A stretch of 64,000 nt of DNA from assembly GCA_022376515.1 (NCBI GenBank), contig WTXI01000158.1, forward strand, positions 1 to 64,000. Reading direction: 5' to 3'. This document shows, in pieces, positions 35,862 to 44,963 of this stretch (position 1 is the first letter of the stretch; every line of letters begins with the position of its first letter). The stretch is from Lactifluus volemus. Taxonomy: Eukaryota; Basidiomycota; Agaricomycetes; Russulales; Russulaceae. Made by a program: the position numbers and the translations under genes. Below the pieces are notes generated by a model. The model was not told where the DNA came from. It was given only the letters and a program-made list of their open reading frames with translations, and did no database searches.

Positions 35862-37289
35862 TCAGTAACGTCGCTTTGCATGCCCCCAGCATTGTTCAAT
35901 GAAGTTTAGTTCGCAGTGAAACTTTGGGAGAAACAAGATTTGGAATCTGCGTGCTTTTGCACTGGCTTCAAGAATAGAGTCGACATCCTTGAAATCGGGC
36001 TCGTTGTAAAGCATTTGGCGACGGCAGCAGGTTGTTGGTCCCTCAGGACAATCTGTGAATTTCTTTCCGCATTGTGCCTTCTTTTTCCCTGCGTCCTGAT
36101 ATCCCCGTTCTTCCAGAATCTTTGCCATGCCTTTGAATTTCCCAGCGTGCTCATGACCCTCTGGATAGTAGAAAAGCTGGTTGGTGCCATCCTTGAATTT
36201 TCCATTTGCCATGGGGACTTTTCTTCTCAAGATCTTCCCATCCGGCCCATACACAGCCTTTCCTGTGTTGTCCACAACATTAACATCAACAAGGAATTTT
36301 TCCGATAGACCTTTTGGCATCCTTGATGCTGATAATGACCCCTCGGCACGCTTCAGGTGAGTTGTTGCATTGTCAAAGACCAGAACATGATCCTCATGGG
36401 GATAGTGCTCTTTCAGGACGTCCATCGCACGCGCTGCTTGTGAGCAGATATTCTCGTTGTCAAAGTAACCATCACGTCCTTTCCCGGCTCTGAACAGTAC
36501 TCGTGCGCTCTCGTTTCCATCGGGCGATCGAAGCCAGCCATAATCCGCTGAGACGAAATCTGCAACCATGAGTGAGTGACCCTCTCCTTTCGCATATGGT
36601 TTTGCATTTTCTGACTCGTGCACCCAGCGTTTCATCTTCCGATCATGCGTGTAAAATGTTGACTCGTCGTGAAACCAGAGCACCATATGGCGACCATTTT
36701 CAGTGGGCTCTTCTTCCTCCCCATCGCATCCCCATTTTCGTGTCTTTGGCTCGAGGTTTTGAATTGCAGGCAGGAAGATATTTTTGCGATATTCAACCAC
36801 ATCCAGCCTCTCATGACCATCTACATATTGGCCCCGTGGACACGGTTGCCATCGATAGCCCATTTTTTTCATCCATTGGTGAGCCGTTGCATATGAAATA
36901 GTCTTTGTCCGATTCAATTTTGCCAAGACTTTGTGACGCGCAACATACTGGACAATGTGGTCAGTTGTGCAATACTCCCCAATGCTTTGCAAATGAAGAT
37001 GGAGCTCCTGTGCGAAATCCTCATCGTCGAGAAGTGATTGGCCTGCTTGTCCCTTCTGGTTGTGCTCGGGAATGAATTCTGGGTCGCTAATCAACTCCCG
37101 AGTCCATTCACGCAACGTTCTGGCCATATATGTATTGTGTCCGAGACTCTTTGCTGTCTGAAGTGATGCGGCCTGCCATTGGGAGGTCGCTGTATCCTTC
37201 TTTGACATGTCGATATAGTTGAAACAGAATAGCCTCATTGCTGACAGCCGTTCTGTTACAATCCTGTCGAGACCTGGGGCTGTGACCGC
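35862..37289 (-). pseudogene. DDE_3 transposase, main 3' part (interrupted gene)
   Basis: This is the catalytic portion: LWFHDESTFYTHDR (first Asp), HVLVFDNATTHLKR (second Asp) and LPKFHCELNFIEQCWGH (Glu), the DDE triad of DDE_3 transposases that cut and rejoin DNA. It is preceded by a helix-turn-helix-like part (TISYATAHQWMKKMGY). The codons before VTAPGLDRIV belong to the LTR of element 1, so the first 32 codons of the apparent frame are not transposase. The rest of the gene continues, still in frame, at 42313-42452, 50121-50412 and 50473-50583. The frame has no stop, so only the two insertions inactivate it. Confidence 0.88.
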
Positions 37290-37434
37290 TGGAATGGGGG
37301 ATAGAGGACAGGCGGACAAGGAGAGGAATATAGGCACGGAAACGGCAGAGGATGTAACTAGACCGCTGATGTAATGGTTGAACAACGTTCCTTGACGCGT
37401 TACGACGACTCGAGTGACTGGAGACGCCCCTCCA
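37290..37434 (+). repeat. 5' LTR of retrotransposon 1
   Basis: 145 bp, starts TG and ends CA, identical by eye to 42168-42312. Very short for a gypsy LTR; no clear TATA box. Confidence 0.92.
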
Positions 37435-37509
37435 ACGTGGTGACGACAGTGGAATCCGAGCCACGCCGCAGCGTAAAAACACCAGAATCCGAGACGTCAC
37501 AGCATCGAG

Positions 37510-40500
37510 ATGACACAGCCAGTAGCCAACAGAGAAATGTTCGCGGGAAGGCGGGAGCAAAACTCCAAGGTCTTCCTCCAGAATATACAATACCAGATGG
37601 CCTTAAGTGGCATCACAACAGCATACGCAAAGGCCCTGTTCTTCCCACTATGCCTTGAGATCGATTCCCCAGCTGACTTATGGTTCCAGAAGCTTGAACC
37701 GGCAGTACATTTGGACTGGGACAAGCTGGAGCCACAGTTTACACAGCGTTGGGTGCCAGAGATACAGCGGTCAGCAACTGAACTAGCGATGGACAAAACA
37801 GAAGAACTCCTCGAATGCAAGCTCAAACCAGAGGAGGTTGGACAGAGGGTTCCCTTCCGAGGAACCGTGACATATGGGCACGTAGCATGGGCCGAGGAAA
37901 TGTCCACGATGGTGCAAAGGTGTGGGCTGGAGAACCAGATAGAGTACATCCACCAAGTGATGAAGGGGCTCCCGAAATTGGTGCGGAGCAGCATAACCAA
38001 ATCGTTCACTGACTGGGCCACGTTTTTAGAAGCAGTTAAGGGGATCGACACGGATCAGTTGGCGCAGCGAATCCAAGCTGAGAAGAACCTCCAGGAGCTG
38101 TGGGCGAAGGTCAACGAGCTCCAGAAGAGAAGGGCTAGCCCAACGACAGACAAGGCCCGCATAAGCACCACAACGCGACCAACCAGTCCAGAACCACACG
38201 TCCACGAGCAGAGCAGAGCACAGAGCGGGGAGGAACAAAGACAGCAGGTAGAAGTGCAGATGGTAAGCACAAACAGGGCACATACAGAACCGAAAGGCGA
38301 GGCGGCCAACCTATACGCGGTTGGCGGGACGGAGGAAACGGCACAACCGTTCGTCCACGAGATCCAGTTACGAGGACCACAAGGAGAAGTCGTCCGAGTA
38401 CGCGCAACGTTCGACGACGGCGCTATGATCTGCGCAATGAGCACGAGGGTCTTCGAGTGGGTGAAGCATAGGCTGGGCGCATGGCAGCCATCAACGCGCA
38501 CCCTACGCATGGCAAACGGCTCACTGGCGAGATCGGAAGCAGCGTGGACTGGAACCGTCGAGCTCGAAGGAGTCACAACAACAGGCACATTCGAAGTCTT
38601 TGACAGCGGAGGCGGATGGTCATTTCTCTTGGGCAAACCGATGCTCCAGTCGTTCCGAGCACATCACGACTACGAGCGTGACGAGATCCAGGTGAGTGAC
38701 ATAAAGAAAACAGCAGTGCTGACGAACCAAATAGATAGCACATATTACACACGGATCGCCAGCCAAGGAACACCAGTCACAGCGGACTGGAAACAGCAAG
38801 CGAAACGACTGTGCCCAGTATCAGCGGACACAGTGGTGAATAACCTGAGTGCGACCGAGAACCAGGAACCAAGAAGCAGAGAGATACCAACCACCACGAG
38901 CAGGCAAAGACCACAAAGTGCAACCACAGCAATGCCTCAACGGCAGACAAACCCGTTCCATCCAAGGCGGGTGGAGGCAGTACTGGGAGCAGTAACGATT
39001 GGGAAGGACCTGAGCAAAAGCCAACGAGAGCAGGTATGTGAACTGATAAGGACATACGCTGACTGTTTTGCTCTTACAGTGCGCGAAGTGATACCAGCAA
39101 AGGACGCGAGGCTCCACCTAGGAATACCACCAGACACACAGCTACCAACAAAAACAAGACAACGCACGTTCACACCACCACAGAGGCGCTACCTACACAA
39201 GAAGGTCCTGGAGATGCTCGAAGCAGGCATCATCGAGCGCGCAGACCCAGCAAAGATTAAATGTGTGTCAGCAACCACGTTAGGGCAGAAACAGCACGAA
39301 GGGACAGGGTTAACACTGGAGGAGCTCCAGCACAAGGTAAATAAGGAATGTGAGGCAGCAGGGCTGACGCCGCATTTCCAGGTACCACCAAGGCAAGAAC
39401 CAGCAGAAGCAGAAGTCGCTACGGAACAGGAGGAACAGAAATGGCGAATCTGCCAAGACTTCCGAGAGGTGAACAAGCTCTCGAAGGTGGCACCCATGCC
39501 ACAAGGAGACCTAAGAGCGAAACAGCACAGATTGAGCAGTCACAAGTACGTCAGTATGGTTGACTTCGCTTCGGGTTTCTATGCTGTCGAGATCGACCAG
39601 GAGTCACGGCCATACACGGCCTTCTATGTGGAAGGCCTCGGGCACTTTTGGTATGCGAGGATGCCATTCGGACTAACCGGAGCGCCGACAGCGTTTGCGG
39701 CAATGGCAGCAAATCACCTCCATGACCTCATAGCGGATGAAACAATCGAGATTTTCGTGGACGATGGAGGCTCAGCGGCAGATACCTTCGACGAGATGGA
39801 AAGGAAGCTGAGAAGGATCTTAGACCGCATACGTGAACGGAAGCTCTCGCTATCAGCAGCGAAGTCCCAGTTCTTTATGTCGGAGGTCACATTCGCTGGG
39901 GCCAGGGTTGGCACGAGAGGCATCCTACCAGACCTCACGAAGTTGACAGCCATAGTTGACTGGAAGAGACCAACTAACGCACTGAACCTAGTGTCGTTCT
40001 TGGGCCTGACAGGACACTTCCGAGACCTCATAAAAGGGTACGCACGCGTTGAGGGACCACTCAGAGACCTGCTGGCAGGAGTGGCGCTACCGCAGCCATG
40101 TACAAAGACGTCATATCGCCGAACGATGGGGACCTACAGCTTAGAAGACAAGTGGACAGAGGCACACACGAAGACATTCCTAGACCTTAAGATTGCAATC
40201 ACGTCGGAGCCCATTTTACGGGGACCACGATGGGACGGCACACCATTTGTCGTAACAACAGATGGATGCCAAGACGGGTTCGCGGGCGTGCTAGCACAAA
40301 GGGTCCCCCGCACAAAGCCTGACGGCACGGTGACACACAAGCTCCACCCGATAGCGTTCGCATCAAAGCGAACATCCCCCACAGAAGCTAAGTACAAGCC
40401 CTTCTTGCTGGAGTTTGCGGCTCTCAAATTTGCCCTAGACAAATTCTCCGACACTATATGGGGCTTCCCAGTAGAGATCGAGACAGATTGTCAGGCGCTA

Positions 40501-42252
40501 AGGGACACTCTCCTCAGTGAGAAACCGAGCGCAGTTCACGCACGCTGGCGGGACGGCATACTGGCACATCAGATCGTTGATGTCCGCCACGTACCGGGCA
40601 AGATAAACGTTGTGGCGGATGGCCTGAGCAGGCAATGGGAAGGACAAACACCAAGCGGAGAAGAAGGAAGCAGCTGGACAGTAAACCCAGACAGAGATGA
40701 GCAAGTTGGCCTAGTCAACGACATCCTGCTCACTCTAGACAGGTCAACCCAAGAGCAAGTAGATGCGTTGCGAGACAGGCTCAAGGAGGAACACCTGTTC
40801 GTGGAAGTCATAGACGCCATTCTGGGACAAGACAGCGCGAAGACGGTACGGGACCGGAAACGAGCGCGACACAGAGCGTCCCAGTATGTGCTCGAAGAGG
40901 GGAAGCTCTGGAAGCTCCACGGAGGCACGAGCACGCGAGCACGAACGAAAACTGAGTGTGTATCGAGGAAGGAGGCAGAGGCGATGGCAGAAGAGCAACA
41001 CCAGCAAGGAGGGCACATGGGGCGAGACGGCGTCAAGATCGCGTTATTGGACCGCATTTTGAGCCCAGACTTTGACCTAGCGATAACCCGAGCGATACGC
41101 AGCTGTGCACAGTGCAAAAGCTTTGGGCCGACACGCCTAAACGCTCTCCTACAGCCAATAACCAGAAGGCACCCCTTCGAGTTACTGGTAGGAGATTACT
41201 TATCAATGCCAGTAGGGAAAGGAGGGTACCACACGATCGGACTATACCTCGACACCTTCTCCCAGCACATTTGGGCATTCAAGTACAAGTCAGCAGGGAC
41301 AGCCAAGACAACGATAGATGCACTTAGCACGATAGGCAGGCATTTCGTAGCGCCCGAGACGCTCATGACTGATGGCGGGTCACACTTCAATAACGAGGCA
41401 GTACGCAAGTTTTGCGACGCCAATGGGTGCAAACACCACGTCACACCGGCTTACTCACCCTGGGTCAACGGATTAGTAGAAGGCACAAACAGGATCCTCC
41501 TCCACGTCCTAAAGCGCATGTGCGCACCGGAGGTAGGAGAGCAGGACGACGACGGAACCTGGGGCGACCTATCCCGGGCGTGGCCAGACCACCTGGACAC
41601 GGCAGTTTCAGCGCTCAACAGGCGCATCTTGCCTGCCCTCAAATTCACGCCAAAGGAACTGCTGCTGGGCATGGCAATTAATACCCCGAGAACAGAGCCG
41701 GAAATCGCAGCGCACGACACCGCAAGCGCGACAGAAGCAGCGGTTCACATGGCATATGCTGCGCAGCAAAGGGTCGATGGATACGAGGCGATTGTCAAAC
41801 ACGCCATTAGTCGGAAGCACTCATACGACAGACGGGTGTTAAAGAAATCAGGTGAGGTAATATTTCGCACCGGACAGCTAGTTCAAATCTACCGTAGCGA
41901 TCTAGACTACACCTTCAAGACAGAACGCAAGATGATCCCAAAGTGGTCCCAGCCATATCGCATCAAAACCTGCATCCGAAACGCATACAAACTCGAGAGG
42001 CTGGACGGTGAGGAAGCCGAGGGCGAATTCAGCACGCGAAGATTGCAGGAGTTCATCCCCAAGCCAGGAGGGAAGCTGGAGACCGAGCAGGAGGGGTGGC
42101 TGGAGGACAACCCAGAGTGCGAGGAAGCAGAAGCGGTGCGGACACCGCTATTCGCGAGAGGGGAGCATGGAATGGGGGATAGAGGACAGGCGGACAAGGA
42201 GAGGAATATAGGCACGGAAACGGCAGAGGATGTAACTAGACCGCTGATGTAA
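37510..42252 (+). CDS. Gag-Pol polyprotein of Ty3/gypsy retrotransposon 1
   Basis: One frame of 1580 codons. Gag-like capsid at about residues 1-200 (ADLWFQKLEPAVHLDW, SFTDWATFLEAV), without a CCHC knuckle. Retropepsin-like region at about 285-395 with ATFDDGAMICAM, where DDG replaces the usual DSG/DTG. Reverse transcriptase at about 590-780 with MPFGLTGAPTAF and catalytic EIFVDDGG. RNase H near 910-1030 (VVTTDGCQDGFAGV, EIETDCQALRD). Integrase with an HH-CC finger region (HQQGGHMG, CAQCKSFG) and core motifs VGDYLSMP, MTDGGSHFNN and YSPWVNGLVEGTNR (D, D, E). The stop lies inside the right LTR, at 42250-42252. ATG 37510 gives the longest product; a short overlapping frame from 37374 could supply a leader. 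It appears competent for copying and integration. Confidence 0.9.
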   Translation: MTQPVANREMFAGRREQNSKVFLQNIQYQMALSGITTAYAKALFFPLCLEIDSPADLWFQKLEPAVHLDWDKLEPQFTQRWVPEIQRSATELAMDKTEELLECKLKPEEVGQRVPFRGTVTYGHVAWAEEMSTMVQRCGLENQIEYIHQVMKGLPKLVRSSITKSFTDWATFLEAVKGIDTDQLAQRIQAEKNLQELWAKVNELQKRRASPTTDKARISTTTRPTSPEPHVHEQSRAQSGEEQRQQVEVQMVSTNRAHTEPKGEAANLYAVGGTEETAQPFVHEIQLRGPQGEVVRVRATFDDGAMICAMSTRVFEWVKHRLGAWQPSTRTLRMANGSLARSEAAWTGTVELEGVTTTGTFEVFDSGGGWSFLLGKPMLQSFRAHHDYERDEIQVSDIKKTAVLTNQIDSTYYTRIASQGTPVTADWKQQAKRLCPVSADTVVNNLSATENQEPRSREIPTTTSRQRPQSATTAMPQRQTNPFHPRRVEAVLGAVTIGKDLSKSQREQVCELIRTYADCFALTVREVIPAKDARLHLGIPPDTQLPTKTRQRTFTPPQRRYLHKKVLEMLEAGIIERADPAKIKCVSATTLGQKQHEGTGLTLEELQHKVNKECEAAGLTPHFQVPPRQEPAEAEVATEQEEQKWRICQDFREVNKLSKVAPMPQGDLRAKQHRLSSHKYVSMVDFASGFYAVEIDQESRPYTAFYVEGLGHFWYARMPFGLTGAPTAFAAMAANHLHDLIADETIEIFVDDGGSAADTFDEMERKLRRILDRIRERKLSLSAAKSQFFMSEVTFAGARVGTRGILPDLTKLTAIVDWKRPTNALNLVSFLGLTGHFRDLIKGYARVEGPLRDLLAGVALPQPCTKTSYRRTMGTYSLEDKWTEAHTKTFLDLKIAITSEPILRGPRWDGTPFVVTTDGCQDGFAGVLAQRVPRTKPDGTVTHKLHPIAFASKRTSPTEAKYKPFLLEFAALKFALDKFSDTIWGFPVEIETDCQALRDTLLSEKPSAVHARWRDGILAHQIVDVRHVPGKINVVADGLSRQWEGQTPSGEEGSSWTVNPDRDEQVGLVNDILLTLDRSTQEQVDALRDRLKEEHLFVEVIDAILGQDSAKTVRDRKRARHRASQYVLEEGKLWKLHGGTSTRARTKTECVSRKEAEAMAEEQHQQGGHMGRDGVKIALLDRILSPDFDLAITRAIRSCAQCKSFGPTRLNALLQPITRRHPFELLVGDYLSMPVGKGGYHTIGLYLDTFSQHIWAFKYKSAGTAKTTIDALSTIGRHFVAPETLMTDGGSHFNNEAVRKFCDANGCKHHVTPAYSPWVNGLVEGTNRILLHVLKRMCAPEVGEQDDDGTWGDLSRAWPDHLDTAVSALNRRILPALKFTPKELLLGMAINTPRTEPEIAAHDTASATEAAVHMAYAAQQRVDGYEAIVKHAISRKHSYDRRVLKKSGEVIFRTGQLVQIYRSDLDYTFKTERKMIPKWSQPYRIKTCIRNAYKLERLDGEEAEGEFSTRRLQEFIPKPGGKLETEQEGWLEDNPECEEAEAVRTPLFARGEHGMGDRGQADKERNIGTETAEDVTRPLM

Positions 42253-42312
42253 TGGTTGAACAACGTTCCTTGACGCGTTACGACGACTCGAGTGACTGGA
42301 GACGCCCCTCCA
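42168..42312 (+). repeat. 3' LTR of retrotransposon 1
   Basis: 145 bp, identical by eye to the 5' LTR. It contains the gag-pol stop codon, so coding and LTR sequence overlap by about 85 bp. Confidence 0.92.
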
Positions 42313-42452
42313 CCGCTGCATATCCCGGACCTTTCTTCCGCCTCGGCTTTAATATATTCGCGAGGCCATCGAATGCCTTCTCGGCCTGTTCAATCGATGG
42401 GGGGAACATGAAGTGACCTTTTCTTGGCTTTTCTGATTGCTCTCCGGGCTCT
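42313..42452 (-). pseudogene. DDE_3 transposase, 140 bp internal piece between the two retrotransposons
   Basis: On the minus strand it reads EKPRKGHFMFPPSIEQAEKA and then a basic LKPRRKKGPGY segment, in the same frame as the piece at 35862-37289 on one side and that at 50121-50412 on the other. It is bordered by the CCGC duplication of retrotransposon 1 and the GCTCT duplication of retrotransposon 2. Confidence 0.88.
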
Positions 42453-43058
42453 TGTTATGGACTGACACGTGTTTTGCTGACTCATACTGTACATTTTCGG
42501 ACTGACTGATTCATTTCTGCTGACTCCCTTGCTTATGCGAATGGACTGCCGATCGCTTTGTTTCAGATCGCTTACTTATTTTCTCACGAACAGCCTTGCA
42601 CAGCACCGTATAGCCTCAAGCAACAGCCACATGCACAGGATGACTCGCTGATTCCTGAAACATGTTTCAAACCCTGAAAGCTATACGAAGGTCACAGCCC
42701 CTAAGGCTGTGTACATAGCATCGTCTTCTTATATATAAACCCTGTACTTTCTGCCCTAGAGACCTTAAGTCTCAGTTTTGTTTCGCAATCCAAGTCCTTC
42801 TATCTATTAGAACCTTGTCTTGCCTAGAAGCATTCGACCTGAGAGAACCCTCTTGACATCACTCTTCACGACTTCTTGACACTTTGGTCTCACCCTGAGC
42901 CCAAAACCCTTGACCTCTGAAACGCTCTTGACTTAGTCGTTTACTAAGTCTCATCTTTACCGAACCTTTGATCTTGACTTGCACGTCTTGCAAGTCTAGT
43001 TCTTGACTTCACAAACGAACGTACACTTCGTACAAAGGTCCCACTTGGAACCTTAACA
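42453..43058 (+). repeat. 5' LTR of retrotransposon 2
   Basis: 606 bp with TG..CA ends, identical by eye to 49515-50120. It carries a TATA box and the predicted RNA start. Confidence 0.93.
42730..42739 (+). promoter_or_regulatory. LTR TATA box
   Basis: TATATATAAA lies about 30-37 bp upstream of AAGTCTCAGTTT (42767), the expected distance to an RNA polymerase II start. The same box is in the 3' LTR near 49792. Confidence 0.7.
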
Positions 43059-43071
43059 CAAACTGAGACTT
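43059..43071 (+). other. Self-complementary primer-binding site of retrotransposon 2
   Basis: Immediately after the LTR stands CAAACTGAGACTT. Twelve of its bases (43060-43071) are perfectly complementary to AAGTCTCAGTTT at 42767-42778 inside the LTR, just where transcription should begin. No TGG for a tRNA CCA end is present. This is the Tf1/Sushi layout, in which the 5' end of the RNA folds back to prime reverse transcription. Confidence 0.72.
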
Positions 43072-43104
43072 CAACTCTCACATTTGTGAACGAACGAACG
43101 AACC

Positions 43105-44917
43105 ATGTCAGACAGCTCTAGAGGCAGTCCATATGGTAGATTCACCGCGTTAGCCGAAGAATCTCCTGAACAAGATCGCCCTACACAAGGCGATGACGAC
43201 GATGACGAAGCCCTTGCGCAGGCCGCTGGGACTAGACTTCGCGCCCACTCCCATACTCCTATGATCTCACTTGAACAAGCAATTGAACAAGTGAAACAAC
43301 CCGCGACACCTTCTGACTCCGGAAGTGGCGAAGAACCAAACTACAATATAGCCATGGACCTCTTACCTGAAAGTCCCACTGACGAACAGCTTGAGCAAAT
43401 GAGAAAAATATTTGCTAAGCAACCGACACCTGAACCAGTACCTGACCCAAACGCCCCGCTCACTCCTAAAGAACTCCTCGCCCTAAACACTATATTCAAA
43501 TCCAAAGCCCCTGCTTCCACAAGCACCTCACCTATCCAATCCCTCGCAGCACGAGCTTTTCATGCAGCCGCACAAGGAGTTGCAGGCTACGCCCTACTCC
43601 CTCCTTTCCAAATCGCCTCAGCAACCGCTACAGTAACACCTACCGCTTCAGCCCTCTTTTCCCAACCAAAAGGAAGAGCAAGAAAGCTTCCGCCACGGCA
43701 AGTGGTAGTGGAGCAATCTTCAGCGGTGGTGGAGGAGGAGGCGGTACTCCTGGAGGCAGCGGAGGAGGTGGAGGAGCACCTGGTAGCCCGGAGGAGGTGG
43801 TGGTGGTGGAGGAGGAGGAGGTGGCGGCGGTGGAGGAGGTGGAGCAGCAGCAGCTCCCCTTCAACAAGGCCAAGGCTTTGCTCAAATCCCCGCTGCTGGA
43901 GGAGGGTTAATGGGGATTCCCCCAAAACCCTTTGATGGAAATAGATCGCGATCGAAACGATTCATGGAAATCTTCGAAAACTACCGAAGATTAAACCAAG
44001 GAAACCCCGGAATGTCGAACCCTGCAAACCGAATCCTCATGTTCACCACGTTTATGTCTGGACCACGATGCGAAGGCTGGGCCCAAGCACGTCTCAACTC
44101 CCTAGGAGGATATCTAGACCGTGGAGGAGACCCCAATGACCTGGACCTTTGGATTGGTTTCAAACAAAGGTTCCTTGAAGATTTCCGCGATGCCGCCGCA
44201 AAGGAAGATGCCCTCACAAAGTTCACGAAACTTCGTATGGTCGGAGACAATCTGGACGATTACACTACTTCGTTCAATGACCTTCTTGAAGAAGCAGGCT
44301 TTGAAGCCGACGCCCAAGGAACTATTATTCAGTACCGCGCCGGTCTCAAAGAAGCCCTTCATATGACTATTATGAATCGCGAGTGGCCGAAACCAGAAAC
44401 CCTTGCGGACTGGCAAGAAGCAGCACGTAAACACTCAGCCGCTTGGACGGAACAGAAATTGTTCAGAGAACTACACGGTGGCGGATCGATGGGGCATATC
44501 ACACAACTACTCGGTAACACGCGAGGACAACAGCAACAACGCCGTCCTCAACAACCACCGCGCCCAACCCCACGCCCGCAGCGTGATGCCGATGCTATGG
44601 ATGTAGACGTCACTACTACCCAAACTAATCGCACCCCTGATCCTGACCGTGAACGCCTCATACGCGAAGGACGTTGCTTCTACTGCAAAGAACAAGGCCA
44701 TCTCTCTCGAGAATGCCCTGTTAAGAAGAAACGAAACGCCAACGCTACCGGCACTACACGTGCTCGTGTTACTGAAACATCCGAAGTAACAACGAACCCC
44801 ACTCCTACTCCACCTAAAGAACTTTCGAATGTGGAAATCGCTAAAGCTCTCAAAGCTATGTCTGATGACGAACGCGGCAAACTTGCCGAATTCCTTTCTC
44901 AAGATCCGTCTTTTTAA
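43105..44917 (+). pseudogene. Gag of retrotransposon 2 (two -1 slips)
   Basis: ATG 43105 opens an acidic N-terminus (EESPEQDRPTQGDDDDD). Around 43675 and 43790 the frame moves by -1 twice, each time passing into a Gly-rich tract, and coding continues in the frame of GIPPKPFDGNRSRSKRF. That frame shows capsid-like motifs (WAQARLNSL, FKQRFLEDFRDAAAKEDA, YRAGLKEALHM), a Gln/Arg/Pro-rich linker and a CCHC knuckle CFYCKEQGHLSREC before the stop at 44915-44917. The first slip lies in an A-run and the second beside GC-rich GGA repeats. Confidence 0.8.
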
Positions 44918-44963
44918 AGGGCTCTGATCTCGCCGCCTGGATCCGAGCCTTAGTACCGAAAGC

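Larger units (their letters stand above)
37290..42312 (+). mobile_element. Ty3/gypsy LTR retrotransposon 1, intact, 5.0 kb
   Basis: Two 145 bp LTRs (TGGAATGG..CCCTCCA) look identical and are flanked by CCGC (37286-37289 and 42313-42316) as a 4 bp target duplication. A primer-binding-like TGGTGACGAC lies 3 nt after the left LTR, suited to a tRNA 3' CCA end, and a purine tract GAGAGGGGAGCA precedes the right LTR. One uninterrupted gag-pol frame fills the interior. It is inserted in the transposase gene of the DDE transposon. Confidence 0.92.

Noticed and set aside
37290..37385. First 32 codons of the 507-codon DDE frame as a transposase N-terminus or signal peptide
   Set aside because: These codons are the LTR of retrotransposon 1 read backwards; the same residues appear at 42168-42263.
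38026..41820. Minus-strand frames up to 193 codons across retrotransposon 1
   Set aside because: All lie opposite the continuous gag-pol frame and show no motif.
43587..43925. Minus-strand Ser/His/Leu-rich frames in the gag region
   Set aside because: They are the complement of the Gly-coding GGA/GGT tract.
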